From contig JAACFD010000113.1 in the NCBI GenBank assembly GCA_009937555.1, positions 1-6,690 of the forward strand: DNA of 6,690 nucleotides, read 5' to 3'. Shown here in pieces: positions 1 through 6,689 of the stretch. Position 1 is the first letter of the stretch; each line of letters starts with the position of its first letter. The notes under the pieces are model-generated. The model did no database searches. It saw nothing but the letters and a program-made list of their open reading frames with translations, and had not been told where the DNA came from. The position numbers and the translations under genes were made by a program. The DNA comes from Chlamydiales bacterium. Its GTDB lineage: Bacteria; Chlamydiota; Chlamydiia; Chlamydiales; JAACFD01.

Positions 1-2
1 AT

Positions 3-377
3 GGTTACTTCACTCCTTCTACACCTAAAGCTGCTACGGAAGTAATCAATCAACTAAAAGAGTATGGACAAAAGTTAGAATTTCTTTGCATAGGTAGTAT
101 TCCTAAAGGTGAAGGTAATACTGAGTTGGTATATGAAATGTTAGTTGCTGCTCCAGCATTTGAAGGCATCACAAAACCTGTTATTTTCAAGCCAACAGCT
201 CCAGGTCTAGGAGTTTTTGGCAACAAAACAGACAACGTAGCCAAAGCATTTTATACTGCTGCTAATGAGTTTGAGAGCAGCTTAGCTGAAGCTGGAGTTC
301 AAGTAAAACTTCAAGTTTTCCAAGCAAGAGGAGAAGCTATGGAGATGGCTAATCGACTAAAACTTACTACTCCTTAG
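3..377 (+). CDS. Unrecognised protein, C-terminal 124 residues (5' end outside the window)
   Basis: The frame is open from the left edge to a TAG stop at 375-377, so this is the end of a longer gene rather than a short gene starting at an internal TTG. I do not recognise the family. The visible part looks soluble and mixed alpha/beta: a strand-like KLEFLCIG, a glycine-rich loop (SIPKGEGNTE), another strand-like stretch (KPVIFKP), then a helix (residues about AKAFYTAANEFESSLAEAG) followed by strand VQVKLQVF and a final helix. There is no signal peptide or membrane segment in the visible part. The last 11 bases overlap the 3' end of the convergent antiporter gene, so no separate terminator fits between them. 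The regular amino-acid make-up and the lack of stops support a real coding frame; the function is unknown. Confidence 0.6.
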   Translation, partial: GYFTPSTPKAATEVINQLKEYGQKLEFLCIGSIPKGEGNTELVYEMLVAAPAFEGITKPVIFKPTAPGLGVFGNKTDNVAKAFYTAANEFESSLAEAGVQVKLQVFQARGEAMEMANRLKLTTP

Positions 378-2217
378 GGTTTTTAGCTGTCCAAGCTTTA
401 TCGATAGAGTCACAATTGCGACTACTATCAAGCTCCATAAGTTTTTCTAGATTCTCATGGTACTGTTGGTAGTTTGAAATGTAGGAGTCTTCCTCCCCTC
501 TTAATGCATATAACTCAGGCATCATTTCCTGGTCCTTCTTTTTAAAAATGAGGGCTAGCCTATGGGCTTTATAAGGGTCTATGCCGAGTTCCCTCATAGC
601 TGCCTGTCCTAACTCAAGGGCGCTACCAAAAAGCTCCCTGTGAATATTATCTAAACCTAGATCCATCATTTCAAATGCAGTTTCTCTGTCTATAGCATTT
701 GCTACTATTTTGAGATGTGGGAAGTGTTTTTTAGCTACCTGTATAAGCTTTGTTGAGTTTTCTGCAGCTCCAATTGCTACAATCAAAAGCTCTGCCTCAC
801 CCGCTCCTGCCGACTCTAGCAGATCTAATCGGGTTATATCACCATAATATACTTCAAAACCAAACTTTCTCAGTATATTAACATTATTAACATCATGATC
901 GATAATGATGGGTTTTATTCCTGCTGATAGTAAGAACCTCCCCACATCAGTTCCCAAACGTCCAAAGCCTGCAAGAATAACCTTTTGTCCATTTTGTGTA
1001 ATAGGGTCATGGGTGTGACTAGTTTTTTCTTCAGGCTTTTTGCTGATGAGCTTATCATGTAAAATAAACGCAAGAGGTGTTAAAAACATTGAAATTGCAA
1101 CTGATGAAATTAATAACTCAATTGTTGAGCTAGGTAATACTCCATTGCTTTTAGCTAGCTGAAATAATATAAAAGCAAACTCTCCGCCTTGTGCTAGAGC
1201 TACAGCAAATAAAGACCTGTCAGCATGCTCTACTCTAAACACCTTGCTAATAAGCCATAAAATAAGCCATTTAGAAAGCATCAAAGCTGTTACTGTCATA
1301 GAGATAAAAGCAAAATGTTTTCCGATAAGAGAAAAATTTAGGCTAGCTCCAATAGAGATAAAAAAAATACCAAGCAAGAGCCCTTTAAAAGGCTCTATAT
1401 CACTTTCTAATTCATGTCGAAATTCACTGCCAGACAAAACCACACCAGCTAGAAAAGCACCTAGTGCAGGAGAAAGTCCTACAGCTAACATTAAAACTGA
1501 AGTTCCAATAACTAGGGAAAGAGCTGCGGCAACAAAAACCTCACGGAGCCTTGTAGCTGCTATCTCTCTAAATATAGGGCCGCAGGCATACTTCCCTGTG
1601 ACTAATATAAATGATACTGCCCCAGCAGTTACTAAAGCTCTCAAATAAGTAGGAAGAGTGCTTATATCAATAAGGGCAACTTCATGGTGATCCCCTTCTG
1701 CTATTACGGCTGCTCCTAACAATGGCAGTGCAGCTAACATAGGAATCACTGCTAAATCTTGAAATAATAATACGGAAAAAATAGAGTTGCCAACGCTTGT
1801 CCCCATAAGGCCTTTTTCTTGAATAGTTTGCAAGACAATGGCTGTGGAAGAGAGGGAAAGAATAAGACCAATCGCTAGGGCTTGCTGCCAAGGTAGGAAA
1901 TAGAGGCAAGCAAAAGTAAAAATACTAGCGGTTAACAGCACCTGAGTTCCCCCTACTCCAAGGATAGGAAAGCGCATCTTCCATAGAAGCGAAGGACGAA
2001 GCTCTAGGCCTACTAAAAAAAGCATCATAACAACACCAAACTCTGTGAAGTGCATGATGTCTTCTACATCTTGGATAAGTGAAGCTCCAAACGGTCCTAT
2101 TATAATGCCTGCGACTAAATACCCTAAAACAGACCCCAGCCCTAGCTTCTTTGCTAGAGGTACAGCTATAGCTGCTGCGGCTAAGAATATAAAAAGTTGA
2201 AGTAGAAATAATTGCAT
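367..2217 (-). CDS. kefC: KefC-type glutathione-regulated K+/H+ antiporter (CPA2 family), 616 aa
   Basis: This is an inner-membrane monovalent cation:proton antiporter. KefB/KefC proteins release K+ when glutathione adducts of electrophiles bind, which acidifies and protects the cytoplasm. Residues 1-390 form about a dozen hydrophobic segments. They include the conserved QD pair (Q153-D154 in LLFQDLAVIP) and the Kef signature RHELESDIEPFKG (267-279), matching the regulatory loop of KefC. A charged linker (391-412, KKPEEKTSHTHDP) leads to a TrkA-N/KTN nucleotide-binding domain with GFGRLG (417-422), the acidic IIDHD at 438-442 and YYGDITRLDLLESAGA near 457-471. The segment HRELFGSAL (526-534) matches the RETFEGAL region of E. 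coli KefC, which from memory helps bind glutathione. The length equals that of E. coli KefC (about 620), so the protein looks complete. ATG is two bases after the kefF stop, with no clear ribosome binding site, suggesting translational coupling. The kefF upstream part and any promoter there are lost. KefB is the alternative name; the KefF-like neighbour favours KefC. Confidence 0.9.
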   Translation of the reverse strand: MQLFLLQLFIFLAAAAIAVPLAKKLGLGSVLGYLVAGIIIGPFGASLIQDVEDIMHFTEFGVVMMLFLVGLELRPSLLWKMRFPILGVGGTQVLLTASIFTFACLYFLPWQQALAIGLILSLSSTAIVLQTIQEKGLMGTSVGNSIFSVLLFQDLAVIPMLAALPLLGAAVIAEGDHHEVALIDISTLPTYLRALVTAGAVSFILVTGKYACGPIFREIAATRLREVFVAAALSLVIGTSVLMLAVGLSPALGAFLAGVVLSGSEFRHELESDIEPFKGLLLGIFFISIGASLNFSLIGKHFAFISMTVTALMLSKWLILWLISKVFRVEHADRSLFAVALAQGGEFAFILFQLAKSNGVLPSSTIELLISSVAISMFLTPLAFILHDKLISKKPEEKTSHTHDPITQNGQKVILAGFGRLGTDVGRFLLSAGIKPIIIDHDVNNVNILRKFGFEVYYGDITRLDLLESAGAGEAELLIVAIGAAENSTKLIQVAKKHFPHLKIVANAIDRETAFEMMDLGLDNIHRELFGSALELGQAAMRELGIDPYKAHRLALIFKKKDQEMMPELYALRGEEDSYISNYQQYHENLEKLMELDSSRNCDSIDKAWTAKNPKE

Positions 2218-2219
2218 GA

Positions 2220-2593
2220 TTAAAGCGCTTCTATAATGTGATCAAGATTATTATTTAAGTATTCTGTTTTTTCAGCTGTTTCAACATTGAGCCGCTCATC
2301 TCTAAAAGCTAAAATAATACGCCGGTAGTCTTCAGCGTACTGATTTAACTGCTCATTTGATATACCCTTATGAATTCCTGTTATAGCAAAAGGAGGTAGC
2401 CACAGCATACCACAAAGATTAGCTGTAGCTTGATAAGGAGAAGTTAATTCTTTGAGAGTAAATTTGTTATATCCATTCTTTTGGTAAGTCTCACTCTCTC
2501 CTCCTGCTGAGATGGCTTGAAAAAACACTTTCCCTTGCAAGGCTTTTCCTTCAGACCCGTAAGCCCACCCATACTCTAATACTAGATCCTGCA
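2220..2593 (-). pseudogene. kefF: KefF-type NAD(P)H oxidoreductase remnant, N-terminus missing
   Basis: This frame encodes the C-terminal part of KefF, the flavodoxin-like quinone reductase that binds and activates KefC. Diagnostic matches are EYGWAYGSEGKALQGK (KefF: HGWAYGHGGTALHGK), AISAGGES, then SPYQATANLCG and WLPPFA (KefF: QATAIYCGLNWLPPFA). Homology stops upstream at the equivalent of the WIDKV segment (LQDLV here). About 75-80 N-terminal residues are gone, including the first strand, the FMN phosphate loop and the HPxxWYS region. The open frame continues upstream to a stop at 2679-2681, but that part is antisense to the phosphatase fragment. Its only start candidate is a TTG at 2619-2621 without a convincing ribosome binding site, so I call it a broken gene. 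The TAA stop is two bases before the antiporter ATG, the usual kefF-kefC order. The tail is about 25 residues longer than in E. coli KefF. Confidence 0.8.
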
Positions 2594-2600
2594 AAACGCG
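2585..2600. other. Head-to-head junction of two 5'-truncated genes
   Basis: Reading leftward, KefF homology begins at the codons for QDLV (about 2591 and below). Reading rightward, phosphatase-like sequence AKRVAEIVEAT begins at about 2591. The switch lies within a few bases of 2590, in the sequence gatcctgcaaaacgcg. No spacer, insertion sequence or target-site duplication is seen. A divergent gene pair whose shared intergenic region and both 5' halves were deleted would give exactly this; so would an inversion breakpoint or a chimeric assembly. A short shared string such as ctgc could have served as microhomology, but this cannot be tested without the ancestral sequence. Confidence 0.65.
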
Positions 2601-3043
2601 TAGCAGAAATTGTAGAGGCAACTCAAAAAGGTATACCAGAGCATGATAGTAGTATAACTCTTTATAACTGGGGAGATGTTATTAGAGGAGATTCTAGCTA
2701 CTTCTCATCGCCTGGAGCGCGTTGTTATAAGATGTGCGCTAAAGATATTAAACACTACTTAGATGTAAGCAGTATTCATAATAAAGTTATGATGATATTC
2801 CGTGGCCATGAACATCAATTTCAACACCTACTACATGAAGAAAGAGTGTTGGTAACCACCCTTCCTGTTGGAACTGACTCTCCTGGTTATCTGAGATATT
2901 CCCAAGATGACCGAGCTTACATCATCTCTCCTAAAGCTAGGGTAGAAGACTGGACTAAGCAAGCAATTCTTAGAGAAAGAGGTAGAAATCTTACAACAAA
3001 GTTAAGTGACCCTATTGCTTTAACAGCTACTGAAGAAGTATAA
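2591..3043 (+). pseudogene. Metallophosphatase (PPP/calcineurin-like) remnant, N-terminal half missing
   Basis: The frame encodes about 150 residues ending at TAA 3041-3043. It resembles the C-terminal half of a Ser/Thr protein phosphatase of the metallophosphoesterase fold. A strand with YNWGDVIRG is followed by a Ser/Gly/Arg segment (SSYFSSPGAR), a helix (CAKDIKHYLDV), and then MMIFRGHEHQF at 2789-2821, the place where PPP enzymes carry the last metal-binding His (RAHQ in PP1). A final strand region, VTTLPVGTDSPGY, and AYIISPKARVEDW close the domain. The upstream metal-ligand motifs (GDxHG, GDxxDRG, GNH) are absent because sequence left of about 2591 is KefF on the other strand. No start codon exists in frame before ATG 2732, which lies inside the fold and would give only 103 residues. 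I infer a dead fragment. Family assignment rests on the RGHEH context and overall order, so the exact subfamily is uncertain. Confidence 0.65.
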
Positions 3044-3097
3044 TCAAATATCTTTTCAGAAGCTTTCTCATCTACAAGTATTACACTTCTTCAATAG
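3027..3097. repeat. 18-bp inverted repeat spanning both convergent stop codons
   Basis: Bases 3027-3044 (ctactgaagaagtataat) and the reverse complement of 3080-3097 (ctattgaagaagtgtaat) match at 16 of 18 positions, separated by 35 bases. Each arm holds the last codons and stop of one gene, so both proteins end in EEV. In RNA made from the minus strand the two mismatches become G-U pairs, giving an unbroken 18-bp stem. In plus-strand RNA they are C-A and A-C mismatches. No U-tract follows on either side, so it is not a standard intrinsic terminator. It may still stabilise or end the transcript of the large minus-strand gene. Confidence 0.55.
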
Positions 3098-6000
3098 GTA
3101 GCATAGCATAATAGTGCCATCCATCAAAATTAATCAAACGAATAGGTTCACCAGAAAATTCTACATCTTCAAGACCTGCCACTCCATTAACTTCTATCGG
3201 CACTGAATTAGCCCTATTATAAATATGAATCTTTCGACCAAGGATCTTAGATAAAATTTCTACTTGTACTCTCTGGTCAATATCGGAGACATCAGCAATT
3301 GCTCTAGGCAAGCGCTGACTAAGTGCTCTTGTATTTCTTGCAAACTCTATAACGGTTCTTTCCAACTCTTCACCCATTCGCGTTCTCTGAGCTTGACTTC
3401 GAATATGTGCAACATTTGCTAAAACAGCACCATATAAGCATGGGTGAACATGTGCGTCATACATTCTCATTCTTTGCGCTCTTAATGAAGCATATGAACT
3501 CGCGTTTAAAGTCCTGTTGTTAAGTTCTCTTCTATCTCTATCTATTACTAGAGTAATCCCTTCTACATCATTTCTTATCTCAGCTAGTGCCGCTCTCAGA
3601 TTAGGGCCTAAATAGCGCTCTAGGATAGGTTGTTCTACCTGCCTCAGCACTCTAGGAGCAGCAATAGCAACCCTCTGCTCAGGAAGAAGAAACTTTTGCA
3701 TATAATCCCTAAGAGTCGATTTAATCTTTATCTCTCCACCATCAAGATCATAAGTTGCGGCTCCATCATCCTTTCTGACATCCACTAAATCCCCTACAAG
3801 CTCTCTATCTTCCACTGCTGCAATAATACTAGCGTATAGTCTACCACTGTTATTACTACTATCTAAAAGCGGATGAGTATCAAATAGCGCTCTTTTGCTT
3901 ATTAACGCATTTTTAATTCTCCCCACACTTGCTAGTGCAACTCTATCCCTTTTTAACTCTCTTAAGCATTCTGCTCTGTTTTCAGAAAGGCTTGTAAGTT
4001 TACTTATATCTACATTTCCCACTGTGAAATCAAGAGAGATATTATGATCTATAAGTGTTAGTGGAAACAAAATAAGCTCTTTTAGTTTTTTTGCTAAGTT
4101 TGAATCAGCAAGTATTCCATTATCAAGAAACTCTTTTGCTTTAAAAATAGCTAAGTTTTTATTTCTAAACCCTTGAGATTGACTGCTCAATTCATGAGAA
4201 GTAGAAAAATTTCTTCCATCAGTAATGCATGAAAGAACAGCCTGCCCTCCATAGCTCAAACTCCAATGCTCAATAGGTGTTGATATATTTACTCCAGCTA
4301 CTCTATTAGTGTAGCCTGGCAATCTTCTTTTAGATAAACGGCACTTTCTAAGCATATTAGAATAAGCTATGTTTTTTATAGCCTCTGCTATCAATCGTCT
4401 ATTTCTCTCATTCATCAAAGGGACATTGTCTGCATTAAAGTCTGCATGACCATAATATTCTTCAGGACTGACTATCTCTTGAGTTAATAACTCTATATCT
4501 CTTGAGCGCAGTAAAAAAGGGTACATTCTTTTTACTTCTTTGGCTGCATTGAGAACTTCCTCTTTAATCAGCGCATCAATCCCTCCAATTGGCGAGGTAG
4601 CTGCTCTCATTACGCTCACATTATTTACTCTATCAGCAACTGCAGAAGGATTGGTAAATACTTTAAAGCTATCTAAGTACTTTTCTTCAATAATAGCCCC
4701 TAATTGCTTAAGACAGTTCTCTAGCTGCCTTTCTCTAGGAGCATCTCCTAGACTCTCTCCTCTTAAAATCTTATCGAGCACCTCTTGGTACTTTGCTTTT
4801 TGATCTGCAGCTAAAGGGCTATAGTCATTTTTTCCTAAATCTATACCTAAAGAGCTTCTGATTAAGTTTAATGCCAAGTGCTCATCAACAAATGTTGAAG
4901 CTCCTCTGAAAAGGCCATCTGAAGATAAGAGGATCTTTTTTTGACTTATCTCTAGAGTCTCTGTTGCTCCAAGAATCCCTCTTTCATTCCCTCTTGTCTC
5001 TACCGAAGATTTAATAAAGGAAGTGAAATCAACATTCTTAGTCCCCATACAGGCCACCTCTGAAAACGAAGCTTCTACAAACATATTGAATGCAGCAGCT
5101 ATACATAGCCGTTTTTTATTTTCTTCAGACTCGTTGGGATCAAAAGCTACAGCGCTATCGCGCAAAGCTTGAGCTGTAGCCATCTCTACAAACTCTTGTC
5201 TTGAAGAGCATTGAGTTCTAAATGCCCTGCCCTGAGAAGCTAAACCAGCTGTCCGCAGATCTAGTACTCGATTAAGATCACTTGTCTCTTGAATTAAGCC
5301 ATTACCTAAAGGGTCTATAAAGCTATACTTAGAAGCTTCAAGAGGGGTTCCATCTATGATTCTAGTATATGTGTTCTGAGGGAAATACTCTGTATGGCAA
5401 ATGCAGCTTTTAATTTTTAAGTTTAATGGAGGAGCTTCTAAGCGGTCAATAAAGCTCTTCATGTGCTCAGTATTCACTTCACCTTTAAGAACGGTTATAT
5501 CCACTTCCTTTGAACGCTCACCAGCTCTTTTAATGATTAAATTACCAATTGCTTTATTCTCACAGCTACCAAGTAAGGGAAGACTAATCCTTAGCTCATT
5601 GTTAAACAAAGCTATAAGATGTGGCAGCTCTTTAAGTTCATCTAAAGTTTGTAGATTTAAAACGCCGTTGATAGAGCCCTCATAAGAGTCTCCTGTTACA
5701 TTTGAATCACGTACTTGAAAAAGAGTATAAGCTCTTGACCCAGCTTCAGGCTTTTTTCGAGTAATTTTCTTGATTGATGCGCCTTGTGCATGAACTTTTT
5801 TAATACAGTCATTAATCTCTTTATTAGTGATATCACCTGAAATGTGTATTTCAACCTGATCTTGAGCTCCTCTTTCATGGTGAAGCTTCTCCACTCTAAT
5901 GTGACCAGCGCGTGATGGGTGATAAAGCTGTACACTAGACTCTAGCTTAGTTTTTCCTTGGTTTTGCCCTTTAAGCCTGCTAAAAAGACTAAAAGCATCA

Positions 6001-6419
6001 TTCATGCTAGATGGAGAAGTCGATAAAAATAGCTGAGCACCCTTAGCTTTAATAGAAGAGAACTTACTAAGATCAAGGGTCTCTAGCAGCTTTTTAAGAG
6101 TCCCTTCATCAATACTACCACCTTTAACTTCTAGATCGTGCTTTCTGCCATTTTTAGTGAAATTAAACCTTAAACCGCTGCTCTCATCTGTAATACTTCC
6201 ACTTTCTTTATTAGCAGCAATCTCTGTAAGCAATGCGCGGAGAGTGTCTGGTAAGCTCGTAAAAGAAAGAGCTCTATCTCTTGCTGGAGCTCTGGATGAT
6301 GATGATGTGCGCGCTACACTTGAAACCCTTGCATCTCTAGAGCTAATTCTTCTTCTATCTACAGGGCTGGCTTCTGTTGAGCTCCCTCCTGGCTGCTGAC
6401 GTGCTATCCTGATAGGCAT
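3081..6419 (-). CDS. 1112-aa candidate effector with C-terminal OTU-like cysteine protease domain
   Basis: I recognise only the ends of this protein. Residues 1-52 are rich in Ser, Arg and Ala (RISSRDARVSSVARTSSSSR) and probably disordered, as is common in secreted effectors. Residues 82-338 hold three degenerate repeats. Residues about 350-980 match nothing I know. Residues about 985-1110 follow the order of an OTU domain: a Cys-helix segment (C994-LYGAVLANVA), a helical stretch, VQVEILSKILGRKIHIYN (1051-1068), where OTUs have an EL-xx-LA-xxL-xxxI-x-VY pattern, and EPIRLINFDGWHYYAML (1091-1107) with the expected catalytic His1102. OTU enzymes cleave ubiquitin from proteins; bacterial examples such as ChlaOTU and the Legionella Lot proteins act inside host cells. 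Oddities: Asp988 is six residues before Cys994 rather than the usual three, and the position two after His is Tyr instead of Asp/Asn. No signal peptide or membrane segment is seen. The ATG has AAGGAG 11 bases upstream. It converges on the phosphatase remnant. Confidence 0.8.
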   Translation of the reverse strand: MPIRIARQQPGGSSTEASPVDRRRISSRDARVSSVARTSSSSRAPARDRALSFTSLPDTLRALLTEIAANKESGSITDESSGLRFNFTKNGRKHDLEVKGGSIDEGTLKKLLETLDLSKFSSIKAKGAQLFLSTSPSSMNDAFSLFSRLKGQNQGKTKLESSVQLYHPSRAGHIRVEKLHHERGAQDQVEIHISGDITNKEINDCIKKVHAQGASIKKITRKKPEAGSRAYTLFQVRDSNVTGDSYEGSINGVLNLQTLDELKELPHLIALFNNELRISLPLLGSCENKAIGNLIIKRAGERSKEVDITVLKGEVNTEHMKSFIDRLEAPPLNLKIKSCICHTEYFPQNTYTRIIDGTPLEASKYSFIDPLGNGLIQETSDLNRVLDLRTAGLASQGRAFRTQCSSRQEFVEMATAQALRDSAVAFDPNESEENKKRLCIAAAFNMFVEASFSEVACMGTKNVDFTSFIKSSVETRGNERGILGATETLEISQKKILLSSDGLFRGASTFVDEHLALNLIRSSLGIDLGKNDYSPLAADQKAKYQEVLDKILRGESLGDAPRERQLENCLKQLGAIIEEKYLDSFKVFTNPSAVADRVNNVSVMRAATSPIGGIDALIKEEVLNAAKEVKRMYPFLLRSRDIELLTQEIVSPEEYYGHADFNADNVPLMNERNRRLIAEAIKNIAYSNMLRKCRLSKRRLPGYTNRVAGVNISTPIEHWSLSYGGQAVLSCITDGRNFSTSHELSSQSQGFRNKNLAIFKAKEFLDNGILADSNLAKKLKELILFPLTLIDHNISLDFTVGNVDISKLTSLSENRAECLRELKRDRVALASVGRIKNALISKRALFDTHPLLDSSNNSGRLYASIIAAVEDRELVGDLVDVRKDDGAATYDLDGGEIKIKSTLRDYMQKFLLPEQRVAIAAPRVLRQVEQPILERYLGPNLRAALAEIRNDVEGITLVIDRDRRELNNRTLNASSYASLRAQRMRMYDAHVHPCLYGAVLANVAHIRSQAQRTRMGEELERTVIEFARNTRALSQRLPRAIADVSDIDQRVQVEILSKILGRKIHIYNRANSVPIEVNGVAGLEDVEFSGEPIRLINFDGWHYYAMLPIEEV
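5406..6176 (-). repeat. Three degenerate ~45-residue protein repeats
   Basis: Within the large protein, residues 82-126 (6042-6176), 172-219 (5763-5906) and 292-338 (5406-5546) share one pattern. A strand starts after Gly (GLRFNF, GHIRVEK, GNLIIK), then comes a charged turn and a second strand (HDLEVKG, DQVEIHISG, KEVDITVLKG). A turn follows, then a helix (TLKKLLETL, EINDCIKKV, HMKSFIDRL), and each unit ends near an IK pair. Identity is low, so the match is one of pattern and spacing, suggesting an old beta-beta-alpha module copied three times. The units are separated by about 90 and 120 residues. The DNA itself shows no obvious repeat. Confidence 0.45.
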
Positions 6420-6430
6420 AAAGTATAAAT

Positions 6431-6439
6431 CTCCTTTTT
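6431..6439 (-). promoter_or_regulatory. Ribosome binding site of the large OTU-like gene
   Basis: On the minus strand AAAAAGGAG lies 11 bases before the ATG at 6417-6419. It is a strong Shine-Dalgarno match and fixes the start of the 1112-residue frame. The spacing is slightly long but usable. Confidence 0.75.
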
Positions 6440-6465
6440 AAACCATAAGAGCTCAGATCTTTTGC

Positions 6466-6471
6466 CTTATA
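6466..6471 (-). promoter_or_regulatory. Possible -10 element upstream of the OTU-like gene
   Basis: Minus-strand TATAAG matches the TATAAT consensus at five of six positions and would give a leader of roughly 40 bases ahead of the ribosome binding site. The hexamer 17 bases upstream (TAGAAT) is a poor -35 match, so this is only a candidate. The gene must have its own promoter in about 6440-6580, because a strong terminator lies just upstream of it. Confidence 0.22.
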
Positions 6472-6579
6472 GTTTTTTCAACTAGTCTATTCTAGCTAAC
6501 AGGTATTAGCTTTGGTTTAAGGAAAGGTAAAGTTATCTTAAATAAAGACAGCGAAACTGAATAAGAGAGCTGATCAATA

Positions 6580-6615
6580 AAAAAAGCTCTTTAGAAAGGT
6601 CTAAAGAGCTTTTTT
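6580..6615 (-). terminator. Rho-independent terminator, potentially bidirectional
   Basis: AGCTCTTTAGA (6585-6595) and TCTAAAGAGCT (6600-6610) pair perfectly around an AAGG loop. Flanking A and T runs extend the stem to 16 bp. On the minus strand the hairpin is followed by seven T's, and it lies 32 bases after the stop of the gene entering from the right, so it most likely ends that transcript. The plus strand also carries a six-T tract, so it could work both ways. It insulates the OTU-like gene from its upstream neighbour. Confidence 0.85.
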
Positions 6616-6647
6616 ACAATAGATTTAATAAAGATAGTAAGAGAAGT

Positions 6648-6689
6648 CTAAGAGATAGCGTTAAAAGCTAAACTAACTCCTTTTCCTAT
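6648..6689 (-). CDS. C-terminal 13 codons of a gene entering from the right edge
   Basis: The minus strand reads IGKGVSLAFNAIS followed by TAG at 6648-6650. The composition is protein-like, and the terminator hairpin follows at the expected distance, which is the main support. The alternating hydrophobic pattern could be the last strand of a beta-barrel or of an ordinary soluble protein. Thirteen residues are too few to name it. Confidence 0.4.
   Translation of the reverse strand: MGKGVSLAFNAIS

Noticed and set aside
1244..1648. Open frame on the plus strand inside the antiporter gene
   Set aside because: It is antisense to the conserved membrane domain of KefC and has no ribosome binding site or recognisable product.
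2219..2621. A 133-residue intact gene starting at TTG 2621
   Set aside because: The first ten or so codons are antisense phosphatase sequence, and the KefF fold lacks its N-terminal part. Treated as a remnant.
2732..3043. A 103-residue gene starting at ATG 2732
   Set aside because: The homologous, stop-free frame continues upstream to about 2591, and the ATG sits inside the phosphatase fold. It is an internal Met of a truncated gene.
3081..3092. C-terminal EEV as a class III PDZ-binding tail
   Set aside because: Three residues are weak evidence, and the neighbouring gene ends the same way through an inverted DNA repeat, which explains it better.
3447..3467. Amidohydrolase/TatD-like metal motif (YDAHVHP) in the large protein
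   Set aside because: The DxHxH string looks like the start of a TIM-barrel hydrolase, but only about 125 residues follow. The downstream sequence fits an OTU domain instead.
4540..5685. Plus-strand open frames opposite the large gene (4540-4803, 5401-5685)
   Set aside because: They are shadows of the 1112-residue frame with no protein features of their own.
6295..6306. Four-unit GAT trinucleotide repeat
   Set aside because: It encodes a short Ser run in the disordered N-terminus; four units in a coding frame are too few to suggest phase variation.
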